Notes: generated from the sequence alone by a model not told the origin. A stretch of DNA of 64,000 bases from Eubacterium sp. UBA3279 (GCA_002361775.1 DETV01000113.1:76004-140003), one strand, 5' to 3'. Counted from the stretch's first letter, positions 6,904-16,002 are shown. Numbers and translations: made by a program.

Positions 6904-9075
6904 ATGTCTGTAAAAATAGCACTTGCAGGAAATCCCAATTGTGGAAAAACAACGCTGTTTAATGCGTTGACAGGATCCAATCAGTTTGTGGGAAACTGGC
7001 CCGGCGTTACGGTAGAAAAAAAGGAAGGAAAGCTGAAGGGTTATAAAGATATCACGGTTGTGGATCTTCCGGGAATTTATTCTCTTTCTCCCTATACACT
7101 GGAAGAAGTGGTTGCGAGAAATTATCTTATAAATGAGCGTCCGGATGTGATTTTGAATATCGTAGACGGCACAAATCTGGAGAGAAACTTGTATTTATCC
7201 ACTCAGTTGATGGAACTGGGGATTCCGGTGGTTATGGCTGTAAATATGGCGGATCTTGTGGAGAAAAACGGAGATGAGATCCATCTGGATAAGCTTTCTC
7301 AGGCTTTAGGCTGTCCTGCTGTTTTTATATCAGCTCTGAAAGGAAAGGGAATTAAAGAAGCGGCAGAAAAAGCGGTGGAGGCAGGAAAAAGCAAAGGAAA
7401 TGTGCCGGTACACAGATTTTCAAAGGGACTGGAAAAAATACTGACTGAAATCGAAGAGAGACTTTCCGATGTGGAAATTCCGGAAGAGCAGAGAAGATTT
7501 TTTGCAATTAAGCTTTTTGAACGGGATGATAAAATTACAGAAAATATGAAAATGATCCCCTCGGTGGAAGATCTGATTCTTCTGGCTGAAAAAGAATTTG
7601 ATGATGACGGGGAAGGTATTATTACCAATGAAAGATATACATACATATCTTCTGTGATTGACCGCTGTTATAAAAAGTCCGGGAAAGGATTACTCAGTAC
7701 TTCGGATAAGATTGACCGGATCGTAACCAACCGCTGGCTGGGACTCCCGATTTTTGCCGCTGTAATGGTTCTCGTTTATTATGTATCCATTACCACTGTG
7801 GGTGGATGGGCTACGGACTGGGTCAATGATAATCTTTTCGGAGAAGGATGGAGTTTCTTTGGAATTGTACAGATACCTGGAATTCCTGTGTTGTTTGGTT
7901 CGGCGCTGGAAGCAATAGGATGCGCTCCCTGGCTGCAGGGACTGATCGTTGATGGAATTGTGGCAGGTGTGGGGGCAGTACTTGGTTTTGTTCCCCAGAT
8001 GCTGGTATTGTTTTTCTTTCTTGCCTTTCTGGAAAGCTGTGGGTATATGGCGCGGATTGCCTTTATCATGGATCGTATTTTCAGGAAATTTGGACTTTCA
8101 GGAAAATCCTTTATCCCTATGTTGATCGGAACCGGCTGCGGCGTTCCCGGAATTATGGCTTCCCGGACAATTGAAAGTGACAGAGACAGGAAAATGACTA
8201 TTATTACCACAACGTTTATTCCCTGTAGCGCAAAACTTCCTATTATTGCTCTGATTTCCGGAGCGTTGTTTGGAGGGGCCTGGTGGATTGCCCCCAGCGC
8301 TTATTTTGTAGGAATGGCGGCAATTATTGTATCCGGTATCATTTTAAAAAAGACAAAAATATTTGCAGGAGATCCGGCTCCATTTGTTATGGAACTTCCG
8401 GCTTATCATATGCCTACTCCGGGGAACGTATTGCGGAGTATGTGGGAAAGAGGATGGTCCTTTATAAAAAAGGCGGGAACTATTATCCTGTTATCCACTA
8501 TTTTCATCTGGTTTACTTCTAATTTTGGTTTTGTAAACGGTTCTTTTGGAATGGTAGAGGATCTGAGCGATGGTTTGCTGGCTTATATAGGAAGGGGAAT
8601 CGCATGGCTGTTTCTTCCTCTTGGATGGGGAGACTGGAAATCGGCAGTGGCGGCGATCACCGGACTGGTGGCAAAGGAAAATGTGGTGGGAACTTTTGGA
8701 ATCCTGTACGGGTTTGCAGAAGTAGCAGAAAACGGAGAAGAAATATGGACAACACTGGCAGGAAGTATGACAGCTCTTGCAGGGTATTCGTTTCTGGTAT
8801 TTAATCTGTTGTGCGCTCCCTGTTTTGCAGCTATGGGCGCGATCAAGAGAGAGATGAACAATATCCGGTGGTTCTGGATCGCCGTGGGATATCAGAGTAT
8901 ATTTGCTTATCTGGTTTCTCTGTGTATTTATCAGTTTGGAACATTCTTTATCGGCGGCGGTTTTCATGTGGGAACAGCAGTGGCAGTTCTGATTTTTGCA
9001 GGAATATTGTATCTGTTATTCCGCCCCCACAGGGATTCCTGCGTATTAAAAGTAAAAACAGGAAGAACAGCCTAG
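6904..9075 (+). CDS. feoB: Ferrous iron transporter FeoB
   Basis: FeoB (723 residues from this start) is the inner-membrane Fe(II) importer. The N-terminal G domain shows G1 GNPNCGKT, G3 DLPG and G4 NMAD. A helical regulatory domain follows, then the membrane core with two Gate repeats, including IGTGCGVPGIMASRTI and the conserved CSAKLP. I chose ATG at 6904, which has GGAGGAG eight bases upstream; the in-frame GTG at 6889 lies inside that ribosome site. It is the third gene of the feo operon. Specificity for iron rather than manganese is supported by the two FeoA genes and the operator type. Confidence 0.96.
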   Translation: MSVKIALAGNPNCGKTTLFNALTGSNQFVGNWPGVTVEKKEGKLKGYKDITVVDLPGIYSLSPYTLEEVVARNYLINERPDVILNIVDGTNLERNLYLSTQLMELGIPVVMAVNMADLVEKNGDEIHLDKLSQALGCPAVFISALKGKGIKEAAEKAVEAGKSKGNVPVHRFSKGLEKILTEIEERLSDVEIPEEQRRFFAIKLFERDDKITENMKMIPSVEDLILLAEKEFDDDGEGIITNERYTYISSVIDRCYKKSGKGLLSTSDKIDRIVTNRWLGLPIFAAVMVLVYYVSITTVGGWATDWVNDNLFGEGWSFFGIVQIPGIPVLFGSALEAIGCAPWLQGLIVDGIVAGVGAVLGFVPQMLVLFFFLAFLESCGYMARIAFIMDRIFRKFGLSGKSFIPMLIGTGCGVPGIMASRTIESDRDRKMTIITTTFIPCSAKLPIIALISGALFGGAWWIAPSAYFVGMAAIIVSGIILKKTKIFAGDPAPFVMELPAYHMPTPGNVLRSMWERGWSFIKKAGTIILLSTIFIWFTSNFGFVNGSFGMVEDLSDGLLAYIGRGIAWLFLPLGWGDWKSAVAAITGLVAKENVVGTFGILYGFAEVAENGEEIWTTLAGSMTALAGYSFLVFNLLCAPCFAAMGAIKREMNNIRWFWIAVGYQSIFAYLVSLCIYQFGTFFIGGGFHVGTAVAVLIFAGILYLLFRPHRDSCVLKVKTGRTA

Positions 9076-9092
9076 AAAGGAGGAGTAAAAGA

Positions 9093-9272
9093 ATGGAATA
9101 TATTTCAACGATTATCGTGTTACTTGTTATTGCGGGAATAGTGGCGTTGATTTTAAGAAATATGCTCAAAGAAAAAAAAGCAGGTCATTCGGTATTATGC
9201 GGCGGAAGCTGCAGTGGTTGTTCGGGGGCTTGTATGTGTCATTCACAGCAGGATAAAAAGTTAACAAAATAA
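9093..9272 (+). CDS. FeoB-associated Cys-rich membrane protein
   Basis: This 59-residue protein has one N-terminal membrane helix (STIIVLLVIAGIVALIL) and a Cys-rich tail (CGGSCSGCSGACMC), which could bind iron. This small family usually follows feoB. AGGAGG lies upstream of the ATG. It ends the feo operon. Confidence 0.88.
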   Translation: MEYISTIIVLLVIAGIVALILRNMLKEKKAGHSVLCGGSCSGCSGACMCHSQQDKKLTK

Positions 9273-9381
9273 CGCTGGCTTAATAATTAATAGAGGAAAT
9301 CTTCCGCTGAATGTATTATAATCAGATTATGCAGGGTCATGTACCATTTTGATTATTTTATGTAAAGCGGAGGATTTTTTT

Positions 9382-10740
9382 ATGGAAAAACAGGAGACAG
9401 ATAAGAGGGTGTTCTATTCTTCTCTTTTTAAGCTTGTACTGCCGATTGCTGTTCAGAATCTTATCAGTACTGCCGTAAATTCGGCAGATGTGATCATGGT
9501 AGGAGCAGTGGGACAGGATGCATTGTCAGCAGTATCATTAGCTAACCAGGTTCAGTTTATTTTATCCCTGGTATATTCAGGGGTGGCGTCCGGAGCTACC
9601 ATGCTTTCGGCTCAGTATTGGGGAAAAAATGATACGAAAACGATTGAAAAAATCATGGGGATAGCCTTGCGGTTTTCCGTAGGGGTGTCGGCAATATTCT
9701 TTGTGCTGGCCTGTTTCTTCCCCAGATATGTGATGATGGTTTTTACAAATGAACCGACGCTGATAGAAGGAGGAATGAACTATCTGCGGATTTTGGGAGT
9801 TTCTTACCTGCTCATGGGAATTTCTCAGGTTTATCTTTGTATTATGCGAAGTATAGAAAGAGTAGTATTCTCCATGTGTACCTTTGGTTCGGCGCTGATA
9901 TTGAATATTTTGTTAAATGCCGTATTTATCTTCGGCTTATTTGGTATGCCAGCCATGGGAATTGCCGGCGCCGCCCTTGCCACAGTAATTGCCCGGGGTG
10001 TGGAGCTGGGAATTTGTCTGGTGGATGCAGCCCGGTTTAAGACAGTGAGGCTTAGGATTTCTGCCGTATTTGAAAAAAATAAGGTGCTGTTTCAGGATTA
10101 TTTAAAATATGCTCTTCCCGCTTTCGGAAATGAAGTGGTGTGGGGTGTGGCATTTTCCATGTATTCTGTGATTATGGGACATCTGGGAAGCGATATGGTG
10201 GCTGCAAACTCTGTGGTTGTGGTTGCGAGAAATCTGGGAACGGTGGTCTGCTTCGGAATTGCCAATGGAGGGGCGATTTATCTGGGAAAACTGATCGGAG
10301 ACAGAAGAATGGAGGCTGCCAGAAAAGATGCGTCCCGCCTGTGTCATGTAACCTTTGTAAGTGGTATACTGGGTGGAATCCTGGTTCTTCTGGTTCGCCC
10401 ATTGATGATGAATCTGGTGGAACTGACGCCCAAGGCTGCCGGTTACCTGACGGTGATGCTGCTGATCAATTCTTATTATGTGCTGGGACAGGCAATGAAC
10501 ACAACGGTAATCTGTGGCGTTTTCCGTTCCGGCGGAGATTCCCGTTATGGATTTATCTGCGATCTGATCGATATGTGGGGATTTTCAGTTCCTCTGGGAT
10601 TTATCAGCGCTTTTGTTTTAAAACTGCCTCCCATGTGGGTATATTTTATCATCTGTCTGGATGAATTTGTGAAAATGCCATTTATTTATAAACATTATAA
10701 AAGTTATAAATGGCTCAAAAATATTACAAGAGATATGTAA
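9382..10740 (+). CDS. MATE family efflux transporter
   Basis: The 452-residue membrane protein has about twelve helices in two similar halves, starting LFKLVLPIAVQNLISTAVNSADVIMVGAVGQDALSAV, a classical MATE entry. MATE pumps export cationic drugs or metabolites using Na+ or H+ gradients; the substrate here is unknown. I chose ATG 9382, which has GCGGAGG upstream, over an earlier in-frame ATG at 9349. A TATAAT at 9317-9322 may be the promoter -10. It lies between the feo operon and sigG without evident functional link. Confidence 0.9.
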   Translation: MEKQETDKRVFYSSLFKLVLPIAVQNLISTAVNSADVIMVGAVGQDALSAVSLANQVQFILSLVYSGVASGATMLSAQYWGKNDTKTIEKIMGIALRFSVGVSAIFFVLACFFPRYVMMVFTNEPTLIEGGMNYLRILGVSYLLMGISQVYLCIMRSIERVVFSMCTFGSALILNILLNAVFIFGLFGMPAMGIAGAALATVIARGVELGICLVDAARFKTVRLRISAVFEKNKVLFQDYLKYALPAFGNEVVWGVAFSMYSVIMGHLGSDMVAANSVVVVARNLGTVVCFGIANGGAIYLGKLIGDRRMEAARKDASRLCHVTFVSGILGGILVLLVRPLMMNLVELTPKAAGYLTVMLLINSYYVLGQAMNTTVICGVFRSGGDSRYGFICDLIDMWGFSVPLGFISAFVLKLPPMWVYFIICLDEFVKMPFIYKHYKSYKWLKNITRDM

Positions 10741-10850
10741 ATGTCAAGGCTAAAAACTTTTTAAATTTCCAAAGAAAATGAATAGATAAAGTGTCATATG
10801 AGAATCATTTTACTGAAAGCAAATGTTAAAGATTTCAGGAGGATTCTTAT

Positions 10851-11630
10851 ATGGCACTTAATAAAGTGGAAATATGTGGTGTAAACACATCAAAATTACC
10901 CGTACTTACGAATGAAGAAAAAGAATTACTCTTTGAGAGAATTAAAAATGGAGACAAAGAAGCAAGGGAACTGTATATTAAAGGAAACCTTCGGCTGGTA
11001 CTCAGTGTGATCAAACGTTTTTCCGGCAGCAGTGAGAATGCAGATGATCTGTTTCAGATTGGCTGTATCGGTTTGATGAAAGCGATTGATAACTTTGATA
11101 CCACCCTTCAGGTGAAGTTTTCCACATATGCAGTTCCCATGATTATTGGTGAGATTCGCAGGTATCTCAGGGACAATAATTCTATCCGGGTCAGCAGATC
11201 CCTGAGAGATACTGCATATAAGGCTATTTATGCAAAGGAAAATTATGTAAAGAAAAATCTCAGGGAACCAAGTATTACAGAGATCGCTGAAGAAATAGGA
11301 ATTAATAAAGAAGAGATTGTGTATGCCCTGGATGCGATACAAAGTCCTATGAGTCTGTATGAACCGGTGTATACAGAAGGAGGAGATACTCTTTATGTAA
11401 TGGATCAGGTCAGTGATAAAAAAAACAGAGAAGAAAACTGGGTGGAAAATCTGGCGCTGGAACAGGCAATGGGGAAACTTACTCCCAGAGAAAAAAATAT
11501 TATAGATCTGCGGTTTTATGAGGGAAAAACTCAGATGGAGGTGGCCCGGGAGATAGGTATTTCTCAGGCGCAGGTAAGCCGGTTGGAAAAAAACGCTTTG
11601 CGTACCATGAGAAACTATCTCCGGGATTAG
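10851..11630 (+). CDS. sigG: RNA polymerase sporulation sigma factor sigma-G
   Basis: Sigma-G is the late forespore sigma factor. The 259-residue protein starts NKVEICGVNTSKLPVLTNEE, a conserved sigma-G opening. It has region 2 (NLRLVLSVIKRFSGSSENADDLFQIGCIGLMKAIDNFD), region 3 (REPSITEIAEEIGI) and the region 4 HTH (MEVAREIGISQAQVSRLEK). AGGAGG precedes the ATG. CATTTTA at 10806-10812 resembles a sigma-F/G -10, but no -35 sits at the right distance. Forespore genes for spore protection and germination would be its targets. Confidence 0.95.
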   Translation: MALNKVEICGVNTSKLPVLTNEEKELLFERIKNGDKEARELYIKGNLRLVLSVIKRFSGSSENADDLFQIGCIGLMKAIDNFDTTLQVKFSTYAVPMIIGEIRRYLRDNNSIRVSRSLRDTAYKAIYAKENYVKKNLREPSITEIAEEIGINKEEIVYALDAIQSPMSLYEPVYTEGGDTLYVMDQVSDKKNREENWVENLALEQAMGKLTPREKNIIDLRFYEGKTQMEVAREIGISQAQVSRLEKNALRTMRNYLRD

Positions 11631-11636
11631 AAAAGA

Positions 11637-12332
11637 TCAAATATTTTTTGGCCGGATTTTTCTTGCCAGATAGATAAACGGAGTATCCAGAAGACTGGTT
11701 ACGATAAAAATCACATAGCTGGATGCTATGATGGAAATCAGAGTGGGTGTGTCGTGGAGTCCCCAGAAAGCCCCCAGTGTAAATAAAAGAGTATTTAAAA
11801 ACTGAGAGATCAAGGTGGAGCCATTGTTGCGTACCCAGAGAAAACGGGTGGAATCTCCACATTTTTTTGTGGTAAATTCCCACCATTTATGGTATGCCCA
11901 TACGTCAAACTGCTGACAGACGGCATAGACCAGAAAACTGGCCAGCATAAGGCGGGGAGTATTGGAAAATACTGCCCGGATGCTGGGCATGATAAAATCC
12001 GTACTGGCAGGAGTAAACTGCAGCCAAAGCTGTGATACCAGAATAAAGAAGACAGAAGTAAAGATTCCCAGTCGGACAGCCCGGCTGGCTTCTTTTTTTC
12101 CGGCTACTTCGCTGAGAATATCGGTTACAAGAAACGTGCTGGCAAACATAACATTTCCCAGTGTCTGCTCCATGCCAAAGGCATTGACTACAATGAGAAC
12201 TTCAATATTTGCCGCGATGGTGGCAAATACCGTCCAGCAGTAAAGGCCGGTGGAACCGAAGAGGTAGTAAAAAAACAAAACCCCTCCAAATAATAGAATC
12301 AGAGAAAAAATCAACAGTAATTCATTAGGCAT
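11637..12332 (-). CDS. Queuosine precursor transporter (VUT/YhhQ family)
   Basis: The 231-residue membrane protein has about six helices, with the family pattern NVMFASTFLVTDILSEVAGKKEASRAV and a C-terminal LDTPFIYLARK. The VUT/YhhQ family imports queuine or preQ1-type precursors for tRNA queuosine. I chose ATG 12332, with AGGAGG upstream (minus strand). A preQ1-I riboswitch-like element in its leader (12449-12488) strongly supports the substrate class. It is monocistronic and convergent with sigG. Confidence 0.9.
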   Translation of the reverse strand: MPNELLLIFSLILLFGGVLFFYYLFGSTGLYCWTVFATIAANIEVLIVVNAFGMEQTLGNVMFASTFLVTDILSEVAGKKEASRAVRLGIFTSVFFILVSQLWLQFTPASTDFIMPSIRAVFSNTPRLMLASFLVYAVCQQFDVWAYHKWWEFTTKKCGDSTRFLWVRNNGSTLISQFLNTLLFTLGAFWGLHDTPTLISIIASSYVIFIVTSLLDTPFIYLARKIRPKNI

Positions 12333-12364
12333 CACAATGTCCTCCTTTAGTGTTTGATGAAGGG

Positions 12365-12413
12365 ACAAAAAATGGCTGTCGCAGGAACATGAATCATGTA
12401 AAATGCGACAGCC
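12365..12413 (-). terminator. Leader terminator of the queuosine transporter gene
   Basis: On the minus strand GGCTGTCGCA and TGCGACAGCC form a perfect 10-bp stem around an inner ACATG/CATGT hairpin, followed by ATTTTTTGT. It lies between the preQ1 element and the CDS, so it is the likely output switch (transcription attenuation). Confidence 0.85.
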
Positions 12414-12448
12414 TCCCAAAGGACGTAAACGAGATACGCCCTTAAAAT

Positions 12449-12488
12449 CCCTAGTTTTGTTTATAGACAGGATGGTCACGAACTGTCT
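12449..12488 (-). promoter_or_regulatory. preQ1-I riboswitch
   Basis: On the minus strand a 6-bp stem AGACAG/CTGTCT encloses the loop TTCGTGACCATC and is followed by the A-rich tail ATAAACAAAACTAGGG. This is the layout of the small preQ1-I aptamer (P1, a loop opening with TTC, and an AAAACTA tail that forms the pseudoknot). A 9-bp hairpin (AAGGGCGTA/TACGTCCTT) and the leader terminator follow. Ligand-induced OFF control of precursor import is inferred. Confidence 0.85.
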
Positions 12489-12513
12489 TATTTTGTTGTG
12501 TGATCCGTCTGGC

Positions 12514-12542
12514 ATTATAGCAGAGGAAAAGAAAATGTGCAA
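12514..12542 (-). promoter_or_regulatory. Sigma-A promoter of the preQ1-controlled gene
   Basis: On the minus strand TTGCAC (12542-12537) and TATAAT (12519-12514) are 17 bp apart. Transcription would begin just before the riboswitch. Confidence 0.8.
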
Positions 12543-12583
12543 GTGTTTTTCAATAGATATTCCATGAAAGGGAACTATTACGC

Positions 12584-13726
12584 TTATTTTTTGATGACAG
12601 GGATTCCTCCATACCGTCCTTCCAGATATTGCTTGGAATAGGTTTCATCTTTTCGTACTTTTTCTCCGCCTTTTTTCAGATAGAGGGAAAGAGGGTACAG
12701 GGAAGAAGCTCCGTCATGTCCGGGAGCCAGAATCCAAAGTTCATCCCGGCGAAAGATTCCATTATTCATTGTGGAATTTTCCTGGGTGACGGCAAGAAGC
12801 TGGGCATTTCCACGAAGCTCTTTCTGATCGGTATAAAGATGATAAAGCTGGTCAAGCACTATAGGATGCAGATAAAGCTCCGGGGTGTCAGCCAGAATAA
12901 GAGCATTTTTCTGTCCGGCTTCCAAAAGGCAGCAGGTGACAGCCAGAAGCTGGCGGATACCACTGGATTCCGAATTCCAGGAAAGCTGAAGCGCTTTTCC
13001 CTGATGGGTGTGGGTAAAGACAAATCCTTTTGAGGAGGATTTAATGTCAGTGAGAGAAGCATCCATTTTTTGAAGTATGGACAAGAGATCTTCTTTCAGA
13101 GACTTTGTTTTTAAAACGGAACTGATCAGCTCCTGCCTGGTCTGATGTCCGGAAAGGAAAATCATATTCCGGAAAAAATCATATACAGGCAGCAAAGTCT
13201 GCTGCTTTTTTGACAGACTGAGGAAATAAAGGAGCGGCTCTCTGTCTGTAAGTCGGGAAACATTCAGATCTTCCAGAGCAGGACAAAGAAATACGCCTTC
13301 GCTGTCCCGGTCAAAAATAACATCGTAGTTGGAATCTTTGATATTTCTGGCAAAAAGATTTTCTTCGATGACTTCGGAAGCGGTCATCTTTAACTGGTAA
13401 TCGTACTCCCTGTCTTCAACACGAAAAATGACCTCGTATTCCACCGGTGATTTTTTGCACTGGGAATCGAAGTGGAAAAAATAATCTTCCTGAAAGGAAG
13501 AAGAACCTTCCAATACAAGGGAACGAAGATGCCAGAGTGCTTTTAGGAAATTTGATTTTCCGCTGCCGTTGGGACCGTAAATCATAGCTACCGGAAGGAT
13601 GCCCAGACGGTCATAGGCATTTTTTATTAAATGGTGAGAATGCTCAGAAATTTTCCCTTCGGTAAGATCAAGAACGGCAGAATCTTTAAAATTTTTATAA
13701 TTTGTTACTGAAAATTGTACCAGCAT
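12584..13726 (-). CDS. AAA family ATPase (AAA15/OLD-like)
   Basis: This 380-residue ATPase starts MLVQFSVTNYKNFKDSAVLDL, as in AAA_15/AAA_21 proteins. Walker A is GPNGSGKSN (about residues 50-58) and the late Walker B/H region is LILADTPELYLHP, where the usual DE is replaced by DTPE. I chose ATG 13726, with GGAGGG upstream. No nuclease or RloB-type partner is adjacent, so it is a solitary member. Such ATPases often act in phage defence or DNA maintenance, but nothing here proves that role. Confidence 0.8.
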   Translation of the reverse strand: MLVQFSVTNYKNFKDSAVLDLTEGKISEHSHHLIKNAYDRLGILPVAMIYGPNGSGKSNFLKALWHLRSLVLEGSSSFQEDYFFHFDSQCKKSPVEYEVIFRVEDREYDYQLKMTASEVIEENLFARNIKDSNYDVIFDRDSEGVFLCPALEDLNVSRLTDREPLLYFLSLSKKQQTLLPVYDFFRNMIFLSGHQTRQELISSVLKTKSLKEDLLSILQKMDASLTDIKSSSKGFVFTHTHQGKALQLSWNSESSGIRQLLAVTCCLLEAGQKNALILADTPELYLHPIVLDQLYHLYTDQKELRGNAQLLAVTQENSTMNNGIFRRDELWILAPGHDGASSLYPLSLYLKKGGEKVRKDETYSKQYLEGRYGGIPVIKK

Positions 13727-13861
13727 AGGTAACCCTCCATTCTTAGGTAACAAGCCTGTTTTTTGACCCGCCCAAATATGAGAATATGGGGCAGAATTCA
13801 CATCTTTTTATAAGTATATCATGGAGAAGGGAATATTAGCAATGGAGTAAGAGATTTTTTC

Positions 13862-14116
13862 TCACAATTTTTTCAGGCAATGTTCTTCTTGGATTTCTAC
13901 AAGAATAATATCTTCTCCTATCTGCCGGATACATTTCCAGGGAATACAGTATTCGCTGTCCCTGCCTAAAAAACTGCAGAATTTTCCGGGACCGGGAATG
14001 ATCAATTGAGTGATCTGTCCGCTGCAGGAATCAAATTCCACGTCAACGGGACACCCCAGACTTTTGCAGGTGCAGGAGTTGATCACTTCTTTTTGCTTTA
14101 ACTCTAAGATACGCAT
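13862..14116 (-). CDS. YlmC/YmxH family sporulation-associated PRC-barrel protein
   Basis: The 84-residue protein has the PRC-barrel layout KEVINSCTCKSLGCPVDVEFD, IIPGPGKFCSFLGR and IPWKCIRQIGEDIILVE. The family is conserved in spore formers, often beside sigG or nrdR as here, and its role is uncertain. Family assignment is firm by pattern; function is not known. Confidence 0.85.
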   Translation of the reverse strand: MRILELKQKEVINSCTCKSLGCPVDVEFDSCSGQITQLIIPGPGKFCSFLGRDSEYCIPWKCIRQIGEDIILVEIQEEHCLKKL

Positions 14117-14352
14117 GAGAAGCCCCTTGTGGTGTTACTTTTATGATATTTTATTGCTGTTGGAGATAAAAGATGTCTGAGAAATTGTTACGTGCTGCTC
14201 GTTTCTACATAGTAGGATTCCTCTGTTTTTCATTCTTCTATTATTGGATTAGTTACTGAATCAGTAAGACACTTTTTAAACAAGTTTTAATGATCCCCAT
14301 GCCGTAGCGGCATGGGGCAGATATGTTCCGGCAATCAAAATATCGCCAGATT
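14117..14352. terminator. Intergenic region with strong terminator-like hairpin
   Basis: CCCCATGCCG-TAG-CGGCATGGGG at 14295-14317 is a perfect 10-bp stem with a 3-base loop. It is without a good T-run on either side, so it may be a stable RNA end or protein site rather than an intrinsic terminator. The rest of the region shows nothing clear beyond the upstream signals of the ylmC/ymxH gene. Confidence 0.5.
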
Positions 14353-15249
14353 TTATTTTTCTGAATTGAAATAATCTTCTGTTTCTTTTTCAAAAGCAGA
14401 TATGGAAGTAGCCCTGGCAGCCATCTTGTGTAAACTCTTTAGTTTTACAACATCTTCCAGCCTTCCGATTTTATCTTGCAACTCCTCCGGGATTTCTCCC
14501 AGTTCCTCCAGAAGTTCCAATACTGCTTCCCGGGTTGCTTCCAGTCTGCCTTCTTGCCTGCCTTCTTGTCTGCCTTCCAGTTTTTCTTCTTTTAACATCT
14601 CTTCGAAAATCATATAGCGCTCTCCCATCTGGCGGTCTGTCTTGATTCTCCGGATAGTTTCCTGGAACTGTCGAACCAGTCCATCCTGGAAATCTCCTTC
14701 GCTTTCTTCCAGATCAGCCGTTACAAATTTCAGGAATCTGACAAGTCCCTCCGGTACTTCCATTTCATTTCTTCCCCGGGTATTCAGGAAAATCGTACAG
14801 CTTCCATCCTCTAACTTCACTTTCCTGTCTTCCTGACATTCATTTCGGAATGTATAGCAGTAAAGTCCCTGTCCAAAGGGATCAAAATCACATACGAAGA
14901 TCACAAAGGTATCCGGGATTGTCTCATACTCTTCTCCGCTGTCCAGATATTCCATCACCATCTGACTGTGATAATAACGGCTCCTTTTCCCCAGAGATTT
15001 CTTCTTTCTCACCTGCATTTCCACGTTGTAGTGGGTATGGTTCTCGTCCTCTGCGTAAATATCCAGGCGGACTCCCTTATATTCCGGATGGTAGATGATA
15101 CTCTTTTCCTTACTCACCACCACACGGGCAATGGGAAATCCCAGTACCATCTCCAGAAAACCTTTACAGTTTTCCTCCACACGCATGACTGCACCGAAAA
15201 GAAAGTTATCCTTGATCGTCAGGTCCTGTAATGTTTTTCGTTTCTTCAT
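14353..15249 (-). CDS. Rpn family recombination-promoting nuclease / PD-(D/E)XK transposase-like protein
   Basis: The 298-residue protein has the PD-(D/E)XK nuclease core RLDIYAEDENHTHYNVEMQV (D..ExQ) and a DNFLFGAVM start typical of Rpn/PF12784 proteins. Near the C terminus lies a short internal repeat EGRQEGRQEGRLEATREA, also usual in this family, whose length varies. AGGAGG precedes the ATG at 15249. Such genes are abundant and mobile-like in Lachnospiraceae genomes. It separates ylmC/ymxH from nrdR, which are adjacent in many relatives. Confidence 0.85.
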   Translation of the reverse strand: MKKRKTLQDLTIKDNFLFGAVMRVEENCKGFLEMVLGFPIARVVVSKEKSIIYHPEYKGVRLDIYAEDENHTHYNVEMQVRKKKSLGKRSRYYHSQMVMEYLDSGEEYETIPDTFVIFVCDFDPFGQGLYCYTFRNECQEDRKVKLEDGSCTIFLNTRGRNEMEVPEGLVRFLKFVTADLEESEGDFQDGLVRQFQETIRRIKTDRQMGERYMIFEEMLKEEKLEGRQEGRQEGRLEATREAVLELLEELGEIPEELQDKIGRLEDVVKLKSLHKMAARATSISAFEKETEDYFNSEK

Positions 15250-15380
15250 GTTTCCTCCTGTTCTACAGAGGAATCCTATGGAAAAAGTATAGCATAACTT
15301 CAGGGCGAAAACCATAAAAGATTTATAACAAAAACTTACATAAATGCCGGATTTTCGATTCAAATATCGTGACAATATTC

Positions 15381-15410
15381 TTGACGGTATCAGCGGAAGT
15401 ATATTATAGT
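15381..15410 (+). promoter_or_regulatory. Promoter of nrdR
   Basis: TTGACG (15381-15386) and TATAGT (15405-15410) are 18 bp apart, 84 bases before the nrdR start. Confidence 0.6.
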
Positions 15411-15493
15411 AAGGATATTATATGATGGTAAGGTCAAAAGATGCCTGACAAACAGTTGACTTGCAAGAATAAAAGAAAGATGGGGTACAAAGC

Positions 15494-15943
15494 ATGAAAT
15501 GTCCATATTGTAATCAGGATAATACCCGCGTAGTAGATTCCAGACCGGTTGATGATAATACTGCGATCCGTCGCAGAAGAATGTGTGATGAGTGTGGAAA
15601 GAGGTTTACAACTTATGAAAAGGTGGAGACCATTCCTTTGATCGTGATAAAAAAAGATCAAAACAGAGAACAGTATGACAGATCAAAAATTGAAGCAGGT
15701 ATTTTGAGGGCCTGTCATAAAAGACCGGTTTCTGCAGAACAGATTCATCAGTTGGTAGATTCTGTGGAGACAGAGATTTTTAACATGGAAGAAAGAGAAA
15801 TTCCCAGTACGGTGATCGGTGAGATCGTAATGGATAAACTGAAAGATCTGGAAGCGGTGGCTTATGTGCGATTCGCATCCGTATATCGGGAATTTAAAGA
15901 TGTAAACACATTTATGGATGAATTAAAGAAAATATTGAAGTGA
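15494..15943 (+). CDS. nrdR: Transcriptional repressor NrdR
   Basis: NrdR represses ribonucleotide reductase genes in response to ATP/dATP. The 149-residue protein begins with the zinc ribbon MKCPYCNQDNTRVVDSR and CDECGKRFTTYE, followed by an ATP-cone (VIKKDQNREQYDRSKIEAGI) and the C-terminal VAYVRFASVYREFKDV. Length and motifs are canonical. No NrdR box is evident upstream of its own gene. Confidence 0.96.
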   Translation: MKCPYCNQDNTRVVDSRPVDDNTAIRRRRMCDECGKRFTTYEKVETIPLIVIKKDQNREQYDRSKIEAGILRACHKRPVSAEQIHQLVDSVETEIFNMEEREIPSTVIGEIVMDKLKDLEAVAYVRFASVYREFKDVNTFMDELKKILK

Positions 15944-15973
15944 CGGGAAACAGTAAAATTTTGCAGGATGCAG

Positions 15974-16002
15974 TTGACGCATCGTGAAAATGGTGTTATA
16001 AT
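15974..16002 (+). promoter_or_regulatory. Sigma-A promoter of the TrpX-type ABC operon
   Basis: TTGACG (15974-15979), a 17-bp spacer and TATAAT (15997-16002) lie 72 bases before the substrate-binding protein start. I see no T-box or other leader structure. Confidence 0.8.

Noticed and set aside
10780..10812. Sigma-F/G promoter before sigG (TGAATA ... CATTTTA)
   Set aside because: The -10 fits but the only -35-like sequence is 21 bp away instead of 17-18, so it is not listed as a feature.
14353..15249. Active insertion sequence
   Set aside because: The Rpn/PF12784-type nuclease is often labelled transposase, but no terminal inverted repeats or target duplication are visible around it.
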